NCBI GenBank assembly: GCA_023078555.1
Contig: CM041196.1
Span: forward strand, 12,170,985 to 12,234,984
Origin: Ulva prolifera
Lineage: Eukaryota > Chlorophyta > Ulvophyceae > Ulvales > Ulvaceae
Length of the DNA: 64,000 bases
Direction of reading: 5' to 3'
Shown: in pieces, positions 43,866 through 54,640 of the stretch
How positions within the stretch are numbered: position 1 is the first letter of the stretch
Layout of the letters: every line of letters starts with the position of its first letter
Translations under genes and position numbers: made by a program
Notes under the pieces: generated by a model
Seen by the model: only the letters and a program-made list of their open reading frames with translations
What the model was told of the DNA's origin: nothing
Databases searched by the model: none

Positions 43866-44140
43866 TGTTATAAACGAGAACCTATTATGTGTGCATTAGG
43901 AGGTTAGTAGTGCCTATACCTGGAGAGCCGCCAGGTCGTACGAAAGGTCACTACACAGATCAGGGAGAATACTGCACTGGATGCAAGACAGTGCATGAAC
44001 CTATGGAAGATGTAAGAGAAAAGGTTACTTCAGACTTGGACGCATACGACTATATGCGACCATTCGTGGCCCAATGACATTGGCCCGGGGCGAGCCTCTC
44101 ACGGAGCGCCCCAAGTATGCTCATGCATACTATCCTAACA
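43866..44140 (-). repeat. 5' LTR of the minus-strand copia element
   Basis: On the minus strand it begins TGTTAGGATAG and ends TATAACA next to the primer site, 275 bp. The inner end is fixed by the primer site. The outer end is placed at TATCCTAACA (plus strand 44131-44140) because it gives TG...CA termini with matching TGTTA/TAACA. No partner LTR is in the window to confirm it. Confidence 0.6.
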
Positions 44141-45974
44141 TAACACGGGTTGGGCCCTTGGCCACCATACCCATGCGCAGACTTGCGCGTCATGCATTGC
44201 AGGTGTACCTAGACACTGATTTATGATAGGAGCATACACTAAAATCGTCGGCGCCAGGAGCTTCCAAAAAGTCACACTGATGTTTAAGGCGCGTTGCGCG
44301 GCACCTTTTGCGCGAGAGGTCTTGCACACAACGCGAACATGGGAAACCTGGTGCAAAGCGTGGCGGGTGCAAGTGCACGCTCGCCCTCAATGCAAAGTCG
44401 ACCGGCAACCCGTACGCACACAAGCAATCATATTACATTTTCAAACCTCATCGGGGTCGTCGTTACATCAGCGGCCTCGCCCTTTGGAGCTGGCACGCTG
44501 GGCAGTGGAAACGAGGTGCTTGATGGTATCGTTCGTAAATAGACCAAATGGAACCTGATCGACATCGGGGCGGTTTCATGCTACACAAAAGGGACATCTG
44601 CACAATGTAGACATGTAATTAGGTTATTTGAAGCTGTTTTCGAAAGTTTGTGTTCGAAGTTCTATCGCGCACCCACAGTCGCGCACCCCGGGTGCGCGAC
44701 TTGGCTGTAGGCAATGTGTCCCTTTGGCCTTGCAACGTCATCTGCCATACACATTCACATGTCCACCATGCCGTTTTAAAGGTCATGCCGGTGTCTACAT
44801 AAGGCCGTATTCAGTGGACTGACCTCAGTAAATAAAAAAGTTGCAAAAGGCCTGAACGAAGTATGAACTATACATATAAATATGATTTAAGTACTTCTGG
44901 ACCGGCCGTTTGTCCAAATTCGATGTCGTTTAAAAGTTATTTAATGATGCGTGATGTGACCCACAAATGTGTCCGGTGGGGTATGTGACCCCCCCTAGGG
45001 GGGGGTATACATTGCCTGGACGCATGTCGGCGGACGCGGACGAGGTCACGAGCTAGGACGCATGCCCTCAAGACTTCGTCACAACGGGCTCTGACCATGG
45101 CCAAGCTAATTTATATTGTTCCTAAATTCGTAAATATACTTACGAATTTACTTATAAGTATTATAAACTTCTGCTCGTCGTCTCCGATCGTTTTTTTGAA
45201 TGTCCGTTTCCGATTAGCATCATGTCTGCGTCTGCCAGCAAGGGACATCTCTCTCGCGAGCAGGAAGAGGTTCTGTTTGATAGTTTCTTGCGATATCACT
45301 GTTCATGTACCCGTGTATCATGATTTCTCCCTCACTATCAGACCAGGTGGCAACAGGACAGCGCACGATGTCGCCATCATGCACAGCCCCGAAATTCATA
45401 TCGATGCACTCTCGAACAACATCATACATCAATATGTATTACGCAGGGCGTGTTTAAGTGTTTTCAGCGTGCTTGTAGTTGTTTTCGCAATCGTGGTGAT
45501 ATGCGTTCTCATGACGCCATTCGCCACTGAACACAACACGCAATGCGACCGGTCACATCACCCACGTCCGCCCCATGCGTCCTATTTCAGGCGCACCCCA
45601 CTGAACACGGCCTTACGTATGGATTTTGGGGGAAGGGGGGTGCAAAAAGTGTGACCGTGCGAGTACGTGTTCTATCGACGACACACTGCCCGGTCCGGGC
45701 TGCTAGAGTGAAATGTTTTGCAGTAAGGCCGGGCTACCACATTGGGCTTGGACTCGTGTGCTATGGGCAGGACACACAACATCGCCACATTGGTTCACAA
45801 CCACACAAAATTTGAGATATTTGGTGCAAGCATCCCAATGTCGACGTGCAATCGTGAAAGTTCAACATCGTCTACAATGTCAGCAGCCATGCGGTCGGTA
45901 CCATGGAGTCTCTCGTGACATGGCTTTGTCGACACGTTGTCGACACTTTGAGAATTCGACATTTTTCTGCAAAA
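44141..45974. other. No confident gene; GC-rich palindrome and weak ORFs
   Basis: A 185-codon ATG frame at 45097-45654 contains two hydrophobic stretches (45115-45210 and 45440-45510), but codon use is unconvincing and the antisense strand is also open. CCCCCCCTAGGGGGGG at 44989-45004 is a perfect palindrome. GCGCACC/GGTGCGC words at 44660-44700 mirror those near 31.8-32.2 kb and may mark the right end of element C. Confidence 0.3.
45971..45974 (-). terminator. Pol III T-tract terminator of tRNA-Pro
   Basis: TTTT on the minus strand directly follows the discriminator base of the tRNA. A second T run lies 6 nt further at 45961-45966. Confidence 0.7.
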
Positions 45975-46060
45975 GGGGCAAGCCGAGAATTGAACTCGGG
46001 ACCTCTCGCAGGCTAGATATGCTTCCCTAAGCGAGAATCATACCACTAGACCACATGCCC
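45975..46060 (-). tRNA. trnP: tRNA-Pro(AGG) with 14-nt intron
   Basis: The minus strand begins GGGCATGTGGTCTAGTGGTA and ends with T arm CCGAGTTCAATTCTCGG and acceptor CTTGCCC plus discriminator C. The anticodon stem is CTCGC/GCGAG and the anticodon is AGG (TTAGGG loop), which fits eukaryotic tRNA-Pro. A 14-nt intron occupies plus-strand 46011-46024, at the canonical place one base 3' of the anticodon. The mature length is 72 nt. One T-T mismatch is visible in the acceptor stem. Four T follow on the minus strand, a Pol III terminator. The A and B boxes are internal. Confidence 0.93.
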
Positions 46061-46836
46061 GACATATTTTCGGGGAAAGGACTCCTGATGCACCGCAATG
46101 TGAATTTACAAAATCTATCGTATCTGCTTATTACTCTGTTTTGGGCGCAGTTCATCTTTGGACACAATATGTACCTGAACGTTCAAAGGCGAAACAACAC
46201 GGCCACAATGATATCAGATGGGACGCAGCTGACCGGATCTCAGCTCAACGGAAATGCCAGGATGGACGATATCAACCTGCCTGATAACAAATGCTTGCAG
46301 CTCACATCAACGGATGGACACCCTGCCCGGGCGTGAACACAGCAATCGCAGGTCCTGACTGCAGCGACATTCAAGCACAGCTGGGCATTGGACGGAGTAT
46401 GCAGTTCCGTATTTCGTGAACACCAACTGCCACATGCAAGGTTCGCGACTGTGATGGTCGGCAGCTTCATGACACCATCACAAGCTCAAGAACCCACCCA
46501 GCCTCTTCGGGAAATAGTTGCGTGAAGCAATGTAGACAGGAAGCATCAGGCATAATTGCCGCTTGCTTGCGCAATGTGTTGACCCATGCAGTTTCCGGCA
46601 GCACTGTTCCGAACGACGGTGCCAGCACGAAGAAATCGCATCACCGGGACGTATTGTGCAAAGGGAACAATGGTGTGCAGCTCACTGACTTTCACTGACG
46701 CAGCTGTGTAAAGGTGTCCAGAACGGCTGTAGGCTGTGCGGTGGTTGTTGAGAGGCGGGTCAGCGACAGCACCAACTCGGAGCGGCCTGCATTCAGCATG
46801 TGAGAGTTGGACGGCGACCTCTACATCATATATAAT

Positions 46837-47526
46837 TTATTTTATGAAGGAAGTGCCAGGCGCGAATCGGGAGGAAAATGTGAGAGGAGGCGCGCGGAAA
46901 TGTGTACCGAGGCTGTACCACAGACCCACGGCCTCGCTGCAGGCACGCAGCCGCATCGCAGCCAAGGCGACAGCGACATATCGCATACCATTTCTGGCAT
47001 CACTGCCCGCTGATAAAGGTCTTCCTGCATCATCAAGCGAGATGTCGACCCATCGGGTGCTACAGCGCACGAAGCCATCCAACGCCTCGACAAGCAACGC
47101 AAGCACTGTTTATGCAAACAGCGCCAGGTGTAGCTCGTCGATCGCGCCAGTGCCTGGTGGGGTAAAGAGCTATGGCACTGATTTTGAGGTGACGAGGCCT
47201 TCGTCGTCCACATGTTTGGCGACAGACGACGGAACCACCGACCCGCTGGGTCGACCGAGAATGTCAACATGAAAATTGTGTGTATATATTCTCCAGTAGC
47301 TGTACTTGCGGTAGTCATATGCATAGAGCAACTGTGGCGCACCATGAGCGGACGCTCCTCGGGACGTGCGAGGGTGTCCCCGCTCGCCAGCATCATGCAG
47401 TTCAATGGCATCAATGTCCCATAGAGCGAGTGATGGGACACTGCAGTGGGTCTTCGTGATGCGGAAGCTCAGTGCAAGTGGCATAAGTTCGCAGTCCGTA
47501 ACAATACAGGCGGATGTGCTTCGCAT
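46837..47526 (-). pseudogene. Decayed ORF of unknown family
   Basis: One minus-strand frame is continuous from 47526 to 46837 except for a TAG at about 47169 and a TAA near 47109. The flanking pieces have protein-like composition (QLLYAYDYRKYSYWRIY and ALDGFVRCSTRWVDISLDD). I recognise no family and see no homologue in the window. The reading could also be chance in a GC-rich stretch. Confidence 0.22.
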
Positions 47527-49689
47527 TGTGATTCAATTTGTGAAGCATGCACATGCCGAGGCTGCCTAACACCGCGAGGAGAAGTGTAGCTGTGAGCTTT
47601 GGAATCTTGCATGATCTGAGCCAACTATACTGATGCCTGGGATAGTTCTGGTCCTTGCGTGACCGCGTTTTTCGGCTGATCGGCTGGAGCATGCATGCGC
47701 ACAACACCGGCCACATATTGTGCTGGCGCCACAGCATCACAGATGGGTCGGTTATACGAAGTATCCCGTTCTGCGTTATTTAAGAATCTTCCATTGATCC
47801 GATGGCCTATTTTCCGCGTGCATAGGAGTTTAGCCGATGGATGGGTATCGGTTGCTCCCACGCTGTGAGCATGTGGAAGTTGTAAGCTTTTGAAAGCGTA
47901 GATTGCAAGTGCATAAGGTTTCACAATAGCCATTGCAAGTTCAGCGCTGCATTTTGTGCTGCGTCGTCAGTGTTGGAACTCCCGCGGTTGAGTCTAATCC
48001 AGCGTCATTCAATCCAGCCAGTGGGGTCAGTCCAAGGGCATCCGTGATACGTTAATATTGCGCAGCATAAGGATGCTTTGCCCGTCTTACTGTACTCTAA
48101 GGCCACGTCCGACCATGGCGATGCCAGCCCCGCGTCTGCCCACTTCACCAGCCGCAAGAAAAGCGCCCTGGTACCTCGCTTCCGTGTGTATTATGTACGG
48201 ATGATACTCAGGTGTGTCGTTCACATGGCTTTATCTTGCCGGAACGGTCCCAACAGACAGTGGACTCCTGGCAGTCGACCTACTGCTGCATCTTTACGTC
48301 GTTCGGTGCTTGAAAAGCACCATTAGTGCCACTGGGACAAACTAAATATGAAGCGCTGCCTGTGGTCGGCCGCGGCAGTGCAGCACTTGCGGTCAACCAC
48401 TGTGCCACACACCGGACTTGCCAAGCATGCCCCAGGCACAATGCCAGTGACACACCACATGCTCCAAACAGTTGATAATTTTTCATCACGTCACTGATTC
48501 CTCAAGAGCTGCGGATCTAGACACAGAGCTGCGACCGCTGCATCACCAGGCCCCCTCTACACACAGAACCTGTCCTGGTTTTCCAATATGTTTCGCGGGT
48601 CTGGGCCACAGCATCACCAATAATACATAATGGTCCATCTACGCTGCATGAGTGTCACTCTGATCTGGCCACAGCACCGCCTTGGCGCTTGCCGTTGGCT
48701 GGACCGGGCATTCTGTCCTTCAGCCTGTCGCTTAGCTACCACTGGCATGCTACAGAGCAAGCAGCCTTGGTGGAGTGTGGCCTCAGCTTCTCCACTGACG
48801 TAGCTGATTTTTGTGGGGGCGTTGGTGTCTACGTACGTGCCTGTGGGCGCTGTTGGTCCAGGTTGCCGGCTGCGGCTGTGGCTTAGGTGCGATGGGCGCG
48901 GTCGGTGTTTTCGCTGTCTCCGTGGCGCCGCCCGCCCCGCCAACTTTGTCACTGTTTTACACAGACTGAGCTGAGGCTGTAGTATGCCCCGTCTTGTGCA
49001 CACGCACTCGCATGCCAACGTGTATCTGCAGCACGCCTGTGGCAACCTGTTGCGTGCACGTGTTTCACATCTCGGCTTGCGTGGTTGAATACAGTGGATC
49101 CAAGTGGATCTCCGGATGAATGTTCCTGGCTGCATTACCTCCTGGTGTGTGCTGGTGTTTTGCCATTCAGTGGCCCGGCCTCGTGTGAACGCGCTGTTCC
49201 CTGTCCGCTGCAGAGCTCAGCAGCGACCAGGGGCTCATGCATGCCGGGGAGGCTGCCTGGGGGGGGCACCTGCGCAGCGGGGACCCGCGCTCGCGGGAAG
49301 GCAGGGTGCAGCATGCATGGCAGGTGTAACGACAGCTTCCTTGGCGAGCTCGAGGCTGAGCGGGTGATGTTTTGAGTTCCCCTCCAGCATGCATACGCAT
49401 CCATCCTCTGAGGCGCTGGCCATGGCCATCCTATAAGCCTGCATGGCCACCGCGCCGCAGAATCTCCCTGTGGCTGGCTCACTAGAAGTAGCATCTGCGC
49501 TGACACGACGTGCAGTAGGCCGTGCAGGGGTCTGAGCTGCACCTGTGCCACGGAGAAGTACCCCTGCGTCCACAGACAGCTTCACGTGCCGAACGCGTGG
49601 CAGCTGTTTGCTTGGCCCACTCTGCATTGCTCACTCTGCATGGCTTGCAGCAGCCCTTCCTGTATCGGGGGTAGCAACAAGTCGTTGTG
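47527..49689. other. No gene seen
   Basis: Frames on both strands are short or overlap one another. Nothing beyond scattered GCATGC-rich sequence was noted. Confidence 0.3.
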
Positions 49690-50330
49690 GCCTGGAGTTG
49701 CTCGACCCTTGCCGCCGCCATACCAACACCTGCGCACGTGTCCATGCATGTGCATGCAACCAGAACCGGTGACGGCCGCCACCGGCACCTGCACGCCACG
49801 CCCGGCTTCTGGACCTCTTGCAGCTTCACTGTGCCATGTATGGACAATGGTGCAGGGCCCCTCCGGCACATGCAGCAGCCACCGCACCGCATGCAGGACC
49901 TCCGCATGCATGAGAACATGTGCAGGGCCACCACCGGCGCCTGCATGCTGTGGCCGGCCGCTCCACCGCTTGCGGCACCAGCTCACCATGCATAAGCATA
50001 TTCACCGGACCACCCCCCACACGTGCAGGCCAAGCCCAACCACTGAGGCGCTTTCGGCACCACCGCACCATGCATTGGCATGTTATCAACACCATTACCT
50101 GCACCTGCTGGCCATGGCCGCCCGCTCAACCACTTGCAGCACCGGCGCGCCATAGATCGGTTTCGTACAGTACCACCATCCGCGCCTGCAAGCCGTGGCC
50201 GGCTGCTGGACCGCCTGTAGCACCACAGCGCCATGCACGAGCAGATTCAGCACCTGCAGGCAACGGCCGGCCGCGCGATCACGCGACCGCTTGCAGAACC
50301 ACCATCTGCATCTGCCCCCCGCGCTAGGTT
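49690..50330. repeat. Degenerate minisatellite, period about 80 bp
   Basis: About seven to eight diverged units share a core like GCACCAC(C/A)GC(A/G)CCATGCA followed by a CACC(T/G)GCA segment. Clear cores start near 49971, 50055, 50137 and 50217, spaced 80-84 bp. Indels shift the frame between units, which gives several similar ORFs on the minus strand with CRRxWW-like words. Confidence 0.65.
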
Positions 50331-51272
50331 CAACACAGACAGCAGCATGCCAGCACGCACAGTCGACTCTGTCCGCGGCCCTGTCCTGTTGGATTCCCGC
50401 TTGAAACAAGGGCACTCGCAGAGCCAGCACCGGCCAGCCGGGTGCACCCCCCACGTGGGGGGTGGAGGTTGCAGAGCAGCTGCATGGCTTGGTGCTTGGT
50501 AGGATCACCAGGCCTGCTGACAACATCGGTATTGGAGGCACAGACAGCGAGAAAAACATTGGGCATTCAACATACTGGAACAGTAGGAATGGGACGCATT
50601 GCATCTGCCGAGCCAGGGCAGGCCGAGCGGAGAGGGTGGATGTCACAGACCACATGCATGCAGGGGTAGGTGCGATAGCGCGTGGATGCAGCTGCAGGGA
50701 AACACATGTAGGGGCCAGAAGCTACAGGATGGGGTGCTCGGTGCAGCAGGACCCCTCCAACCTGGCCCCTCCTCACCACCGCAATGTGGCGCACATGTGG
50801 CACTGCATCACTGGTGGTGCTGTTGATGAGGCTGTAAGTGCTGGAGCCTGCCCTAGGCAGAGGGGGCCCTGCATGCACATGACTCGCAGCACACTCACCC
50901 CACAGAGACCCTGCTGGGCGCAGGATCTCTGTGGCTGCATGAGGGTGGAGCGCCCTGCCATGCTGCAGCGAGCCGGGCGGAGACTCCAGTATTGTGTGCG
51001 CTCTAGAGCGCTCTTGTGGGGCGCTCTCCATGGGGTTGATGATAATTATAAGGCGAGGCAGTGGCGGCCGGTGCAAGCTGTTTGTGAAAATCCATTCGTA
51101 GAGCTGCAAACGGATACAGCCTGTGGCTGTAGCGTGTGGAGCGGGCGGGCCGGGACGCCTCAGTGGCCGTACAGGTCACCGAGGTGGCGGCATCCGCAAG
51201 CGCCTCCTCTATGACCTGCAGACGCCTGCACATTGGTGTTCGGGGCAAGGAGGAACCTGAAACTCGCGACCA

Positions 51273-51275
<3 letters not shown>

Positions 51276-51315
<40 letters not shown>
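51276..51315. repeat. C40 homopolymer
   Basis: There are forty consecutive C on the plus strand. The sequence on each side is not related to that around the G34 run at 19041. Proline and glycine ORFs through it are artefacts. Confidence 0.9.
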
Positions 51316-51650
51316 ATATCCCCTCCCCCTGCAGTACATGCTCAACAGATCTCACATGTGGCCTGTCGCACTGCTTGTGGCGTACAATGAGAGGATGTAT
51401 TGTACACAGTACATGGCAATGTATCTTAAGGGGAGCGCCATCTAAAGTGGCTATTGACAAAGCCGTGGACAAATCCGGCTGGACGCTGTGCCTACAGGGT
51501 GTGCCGGCGAGATGCCGGGGCAGGTGTCGCCAAAGCGATGCCTCTGTAACCATGCGGACTCAAACTGCAGCTAATTATAAGGCGCCAGCCGGCTGTGACA
51601 ATATATACTGGAAAAAGGAATCAACTGTAGTTCAGTTGCAACATGCGGTA

Positions 51651-51694
51651 CTGGATTGTGTTCAAGCCTGGCATCAGACTTGAACACAATCCAG
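51651..51694. repeat. Perfect inverted repeat, 16-bp arms
   Basis: CTGGATTGTGTTCAAG at 51651-51666 is followed after 12 bp by its exact reverse complement at 51679-51694. It could form a hairpin. No adjacent gene is seen. Confidence 0.85.
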
Positions 51695-52360
51695 TGCAGC
51701 TGCAGCTCCAGACATCACAGCAGGAAACGAGACTGGGCTCTTCTCAAGCGGAGTGCTTGTGGTCGGTGCATCTTGCAGCGCTGCTAGTATGCATGCGGGA
51801 CGGGGCCCCGTCGCCACTGGCCTGCGTGCATATACCCGTGCGCGACAGCACCAACTCGTTGCGCCATGCACACGGTTCGCCAGTATCGAGAGATGCGTAC
51901 CTGTATACAGGTCGGCATGTCTCACATGTCGAGACACCTCGGAATCCATAATTACGTTGTGGAGGCGATGGCGTAATTGCACAAGCAGCAGACAACATAC
52001 ACGAATGATTGGATGAAGGGCGCTGACCTAACACAACTGCAAAGAAAACCCTCGGTCACGAACGCCAGCTGGTAGCAACACGTAGAAACTGGACACTGGG
52101 CTGCCATGCATGGCGAGCTGCTGCATGCACTATCCAATATAAACCGGACTAATCCACGATGCGCACTCAGTTGGAGAAACGTGGTGCATATGGGATTTTC
52201 TTACGGCCGCAGCCGCGTCAGTGGCACGGCGCAGCTGCGGCGGCGGGATGGCGCAGGAGGTGTACGTATCGTTACAGGAGATCTAGAGCGAGGCGTGCGT
52301 ACGTTAATCCCAGCGTCGTGATGCCATAATCATGAGATTCGGTTGAGATTCGGTTTCAGT
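51695..52360. other. No gene seen
   Basis: Only short overlapping ORFs are present and no repeat was recognised. Confidence 0.3.
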
Positions 52361-52392
52361 GTTTGTTTTCTCCCGTTCACTCTTTTGTAACG

Positions 52393-52427
52393 ACGCACAA
52401 GCTTTGTCGACGCGCAAGCTTGTGCGT
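52393..52427. repeat. Inverted repeat, 12-bp arms
   Basis: ACGCACAAGCTT (52393-52404) and AAGCTTGTGCGT (52416-52427) are exact reverse complements with an 11-bp spacer. It lies directly after the first copy of the 27-bp motif. Confidence 0.8.
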
Positions 52428-52458
52428 GACCTGTCAGGCTGTGTCAGCTGAAATGGCA

Positions 52459-52501
52459 ACTAGCTGATCATGAGGACTCCGAGTCCTCATGATCAGCTAG
52501 T
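52459..52501. repeat. Perfect hairpin, 20-bp arms and 3-nt loop
   Basis: ACTAGCTGATCATGAGGACT (52459-52478), spacer CCG, then the exact reverse complement (52482-52501). No terminator-like T run or neighbouring gene explains it. Confidence 0.92.
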
Positions 52502-52697
52502 CGCCTGCTAGCGGTGACATGTAGATGACTAATCATGTTACATACAAGCGTGCACGGGCATGTCTGCGTTGCTAACACGAGGCAAGGCATGACTAACCAG
52601 TGCAAGACAGCGCGGTGTATGACTAGTGTCAGACAGGCAGGCAGCACCGCAGCTGCGAAGAAGGTGGGCATGCAGCCTGGCATCACAGAGGCGCAAA

Positions 52698-52724
52698 TTT
52701 ACCTTATTTACCTTATTTACCTTA
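52698..52724 (+). repeat. Three tandem 9-bp units
   Basis: TTTACCTTA occurs three times in a row. Confidence 0.85.
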
Positions 52725-54640
52725 AGGACATAGGCACGCACAGCGAAAAAATCTCTCGAAAACAACAAAGTGATTGCAGTGCACGTCCAGTGATTGCAGT
52801 GCACGCCAATTCACAACCCGATCCGCGACTGCAAACACATGCACGCCAGATCTAGAGCCGCGCGCTGTAGCATCAAACATGCATTTGCAGCAGCTTGCAA
52901 TGCCAACTGTTCACAAAAGAGTGAACGGAAGAAGACAAACACATGTACGTGTACACCAACTGAACTGCCAGTGTGCATTTTGTGGTGTTTGGCTTCCCCC
53001 GTTTACTCTTTTGGCCAGTCCCCAGTGTGTGCGTGTTGAAGTTGATCCGGATGAGATTCGGCTTCAGTGTTTGTTTTCTCCCGTTCACTCTTTTGTAATA
53101 TACCCAGTGTGTGCGTACCGCACGCCCGGAACCCGGAACTGCCAGTGCCAGTGCCGGAACTGTACAGACGTCTAACGTCAAGGGCGGACTAAGGGCGCCA
53201 TGGGTTACAGACGCGCGTGCGCACGCTGTCTGTAACCCATGGATAGAGGCGGCCAGGCAGGCACCAACGGGAAACCAGCGAGGTCGTCTGTGCATGGTGA
53301 CATACGCCCACTATCGCATGCATGTATTACAGGTTTGTGCACGTCAGCCATGCATGTCCAGCTCCGGCCTGAAAATGTCTGCACAAGGTGCGCCCACAGC
53401 AGGGGCCTCATGATGAGCAGAAGCTGGTGAGCTCACACCAACCACTGCATCTATTCTAATTCTTTTAGATCATGTGCAATGATTTGCTGTGCATGATGGC
53501 GAGCCCGAGCTGGTGTTGCAAGGACAATGCAAGCAAGGCAGGTACTAGTATACTAGGACTATAGCACCTCAGCACTTCAAAGTTGAATTCAAGTTGCTCC
53601 TCAGGCTGTTGGCAGTGCACTGCCCCTGTCGGCAACCAGGGGACTCCGGAACCATACACTCATGCATGTAACCAGCCAGCCACAAATACGCAGCACCCAC
53701 CAACACACCCAGCACGAGCCCCAGCTGGTGTCCATGCAGTGCATGTTCAGGAGAGTGGATGAGCAGTATATAACAGCAAACTGGACCGTGTGTGCATGCT
53801 GACATGTTCCCTTTAAAGGAATTTCTTAAATTAAGGCCCTTGAATTCGAAGATGGGGCCGGATTTGCGCTTCTATGCAGCCAGCCAGCAGTTCTAGCCCA
53901 GAACACATGCACAATTGCATGAGGTACACACTTACTCTATCGGGACCCAGCAGAAGTTGAGCCTTCTATATAGAACATGCATATGTATCATCATGCATGC
54001 CATTGCGGAATCGTCCGCTGCATCACGGCTGGGAAAGGACGGCTGCAGAAATGCTGAGCCTTGGTCCCATGCTCGCACGAGCTCGCGCCACACGGTGTCC
54101 GTGTTGCCCGCGCCATGGGCCAAGCAGATGCAGCTGTCCGGATCAGGGTCGCGGACGCGGGCACGCGGGCGCATATGCATGGCATAAATGCGTGTGGCGT
54201 GGGTGCATGGCCTGCATTGCCATGTGCATGCTTGATGCATCAAGATGGATAGCGCAAGGACACTCTCTTGCAGGGCAGGACCCAGTGCTGTGCGAGATAG
54301 GTGATTTTTCTTCAAGGTCCCGTGTGCTGAGTCCTGCCGGAATTGTATTTGCAACTACGCCTTCGACATGTTCACGTTACGGCAAGCACGCAGTATACTA
54401 TAACCTCCTGGGGGCAGTAGTCCTCCTGGGGACGTGCAAGGTTCGGCTTCCAAGGCGACGTCGGGCAGACCAAAAGCACGTTATTCCCCACAACTTGTCC
54501 TGAAGTTGAACTTCAATTTAAGTTACCCGGGTGCGCACGCAGTGTTGCTGTAGTGTGGCTGCAAACACTATGTCAACCTACAGCGTTGCAAAAGAGTGAA
54601 CAAGAGAAGACAAACACCAAAACCGAATCTCATCCGCATC

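Larger units (their letters stand above)
40616..44140 (-). mobile_element. Truncated Ty1/copia element on the minus strand, twice invaded
   Basis: On the minus strand the order is LTR (44140-43866), primer-binding site, gag (from 43722) and protease, ending near 40616 without integrase, RT or a second LTR. The gag-PR frame is interrupted by the TRIM at 42817-43667 and by the hAT derivative at 41426-42282. Removing each with one copy of its duplication restores continuous reading, which confirms both insertions are younger. The missing 3' part shows the element was truncated or partly deleted before or after those insertions. Confidence 0.85.
52361..54615. repeat. Interspersed 27-bp motif, five copies in both orientations
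   Basis: GTTTGTTTTCTCCCGTTCAC plus TCTTTTG occurs at 52361-52387 and 53069-53095 on the plus strand, with a weaker plus copy at 52987-53013. Inverted copies are at 52914-52940 and 54589-54615. In three copies (52333, 53050 and inverted 54623) the word GAGATTCGG stands just outside. The pairs 52361/52914 and 53069/54589 face inward like terminal inverted repeats of small elements. Confidence 0.7.

Noticed and set aside
43889-44077. 62-codon plus-strand ORF with Cys pair
   Set aside because: It lies inside the LTR of the minus-strand copia element and has no homologue.
44989-45004. CCCCCCCTAGGGGGGG palindrome as a regulatory site
   Set aside because: It is a perfect palindrome but there is no neighbouring gene and no second copy, so no function can be supported.
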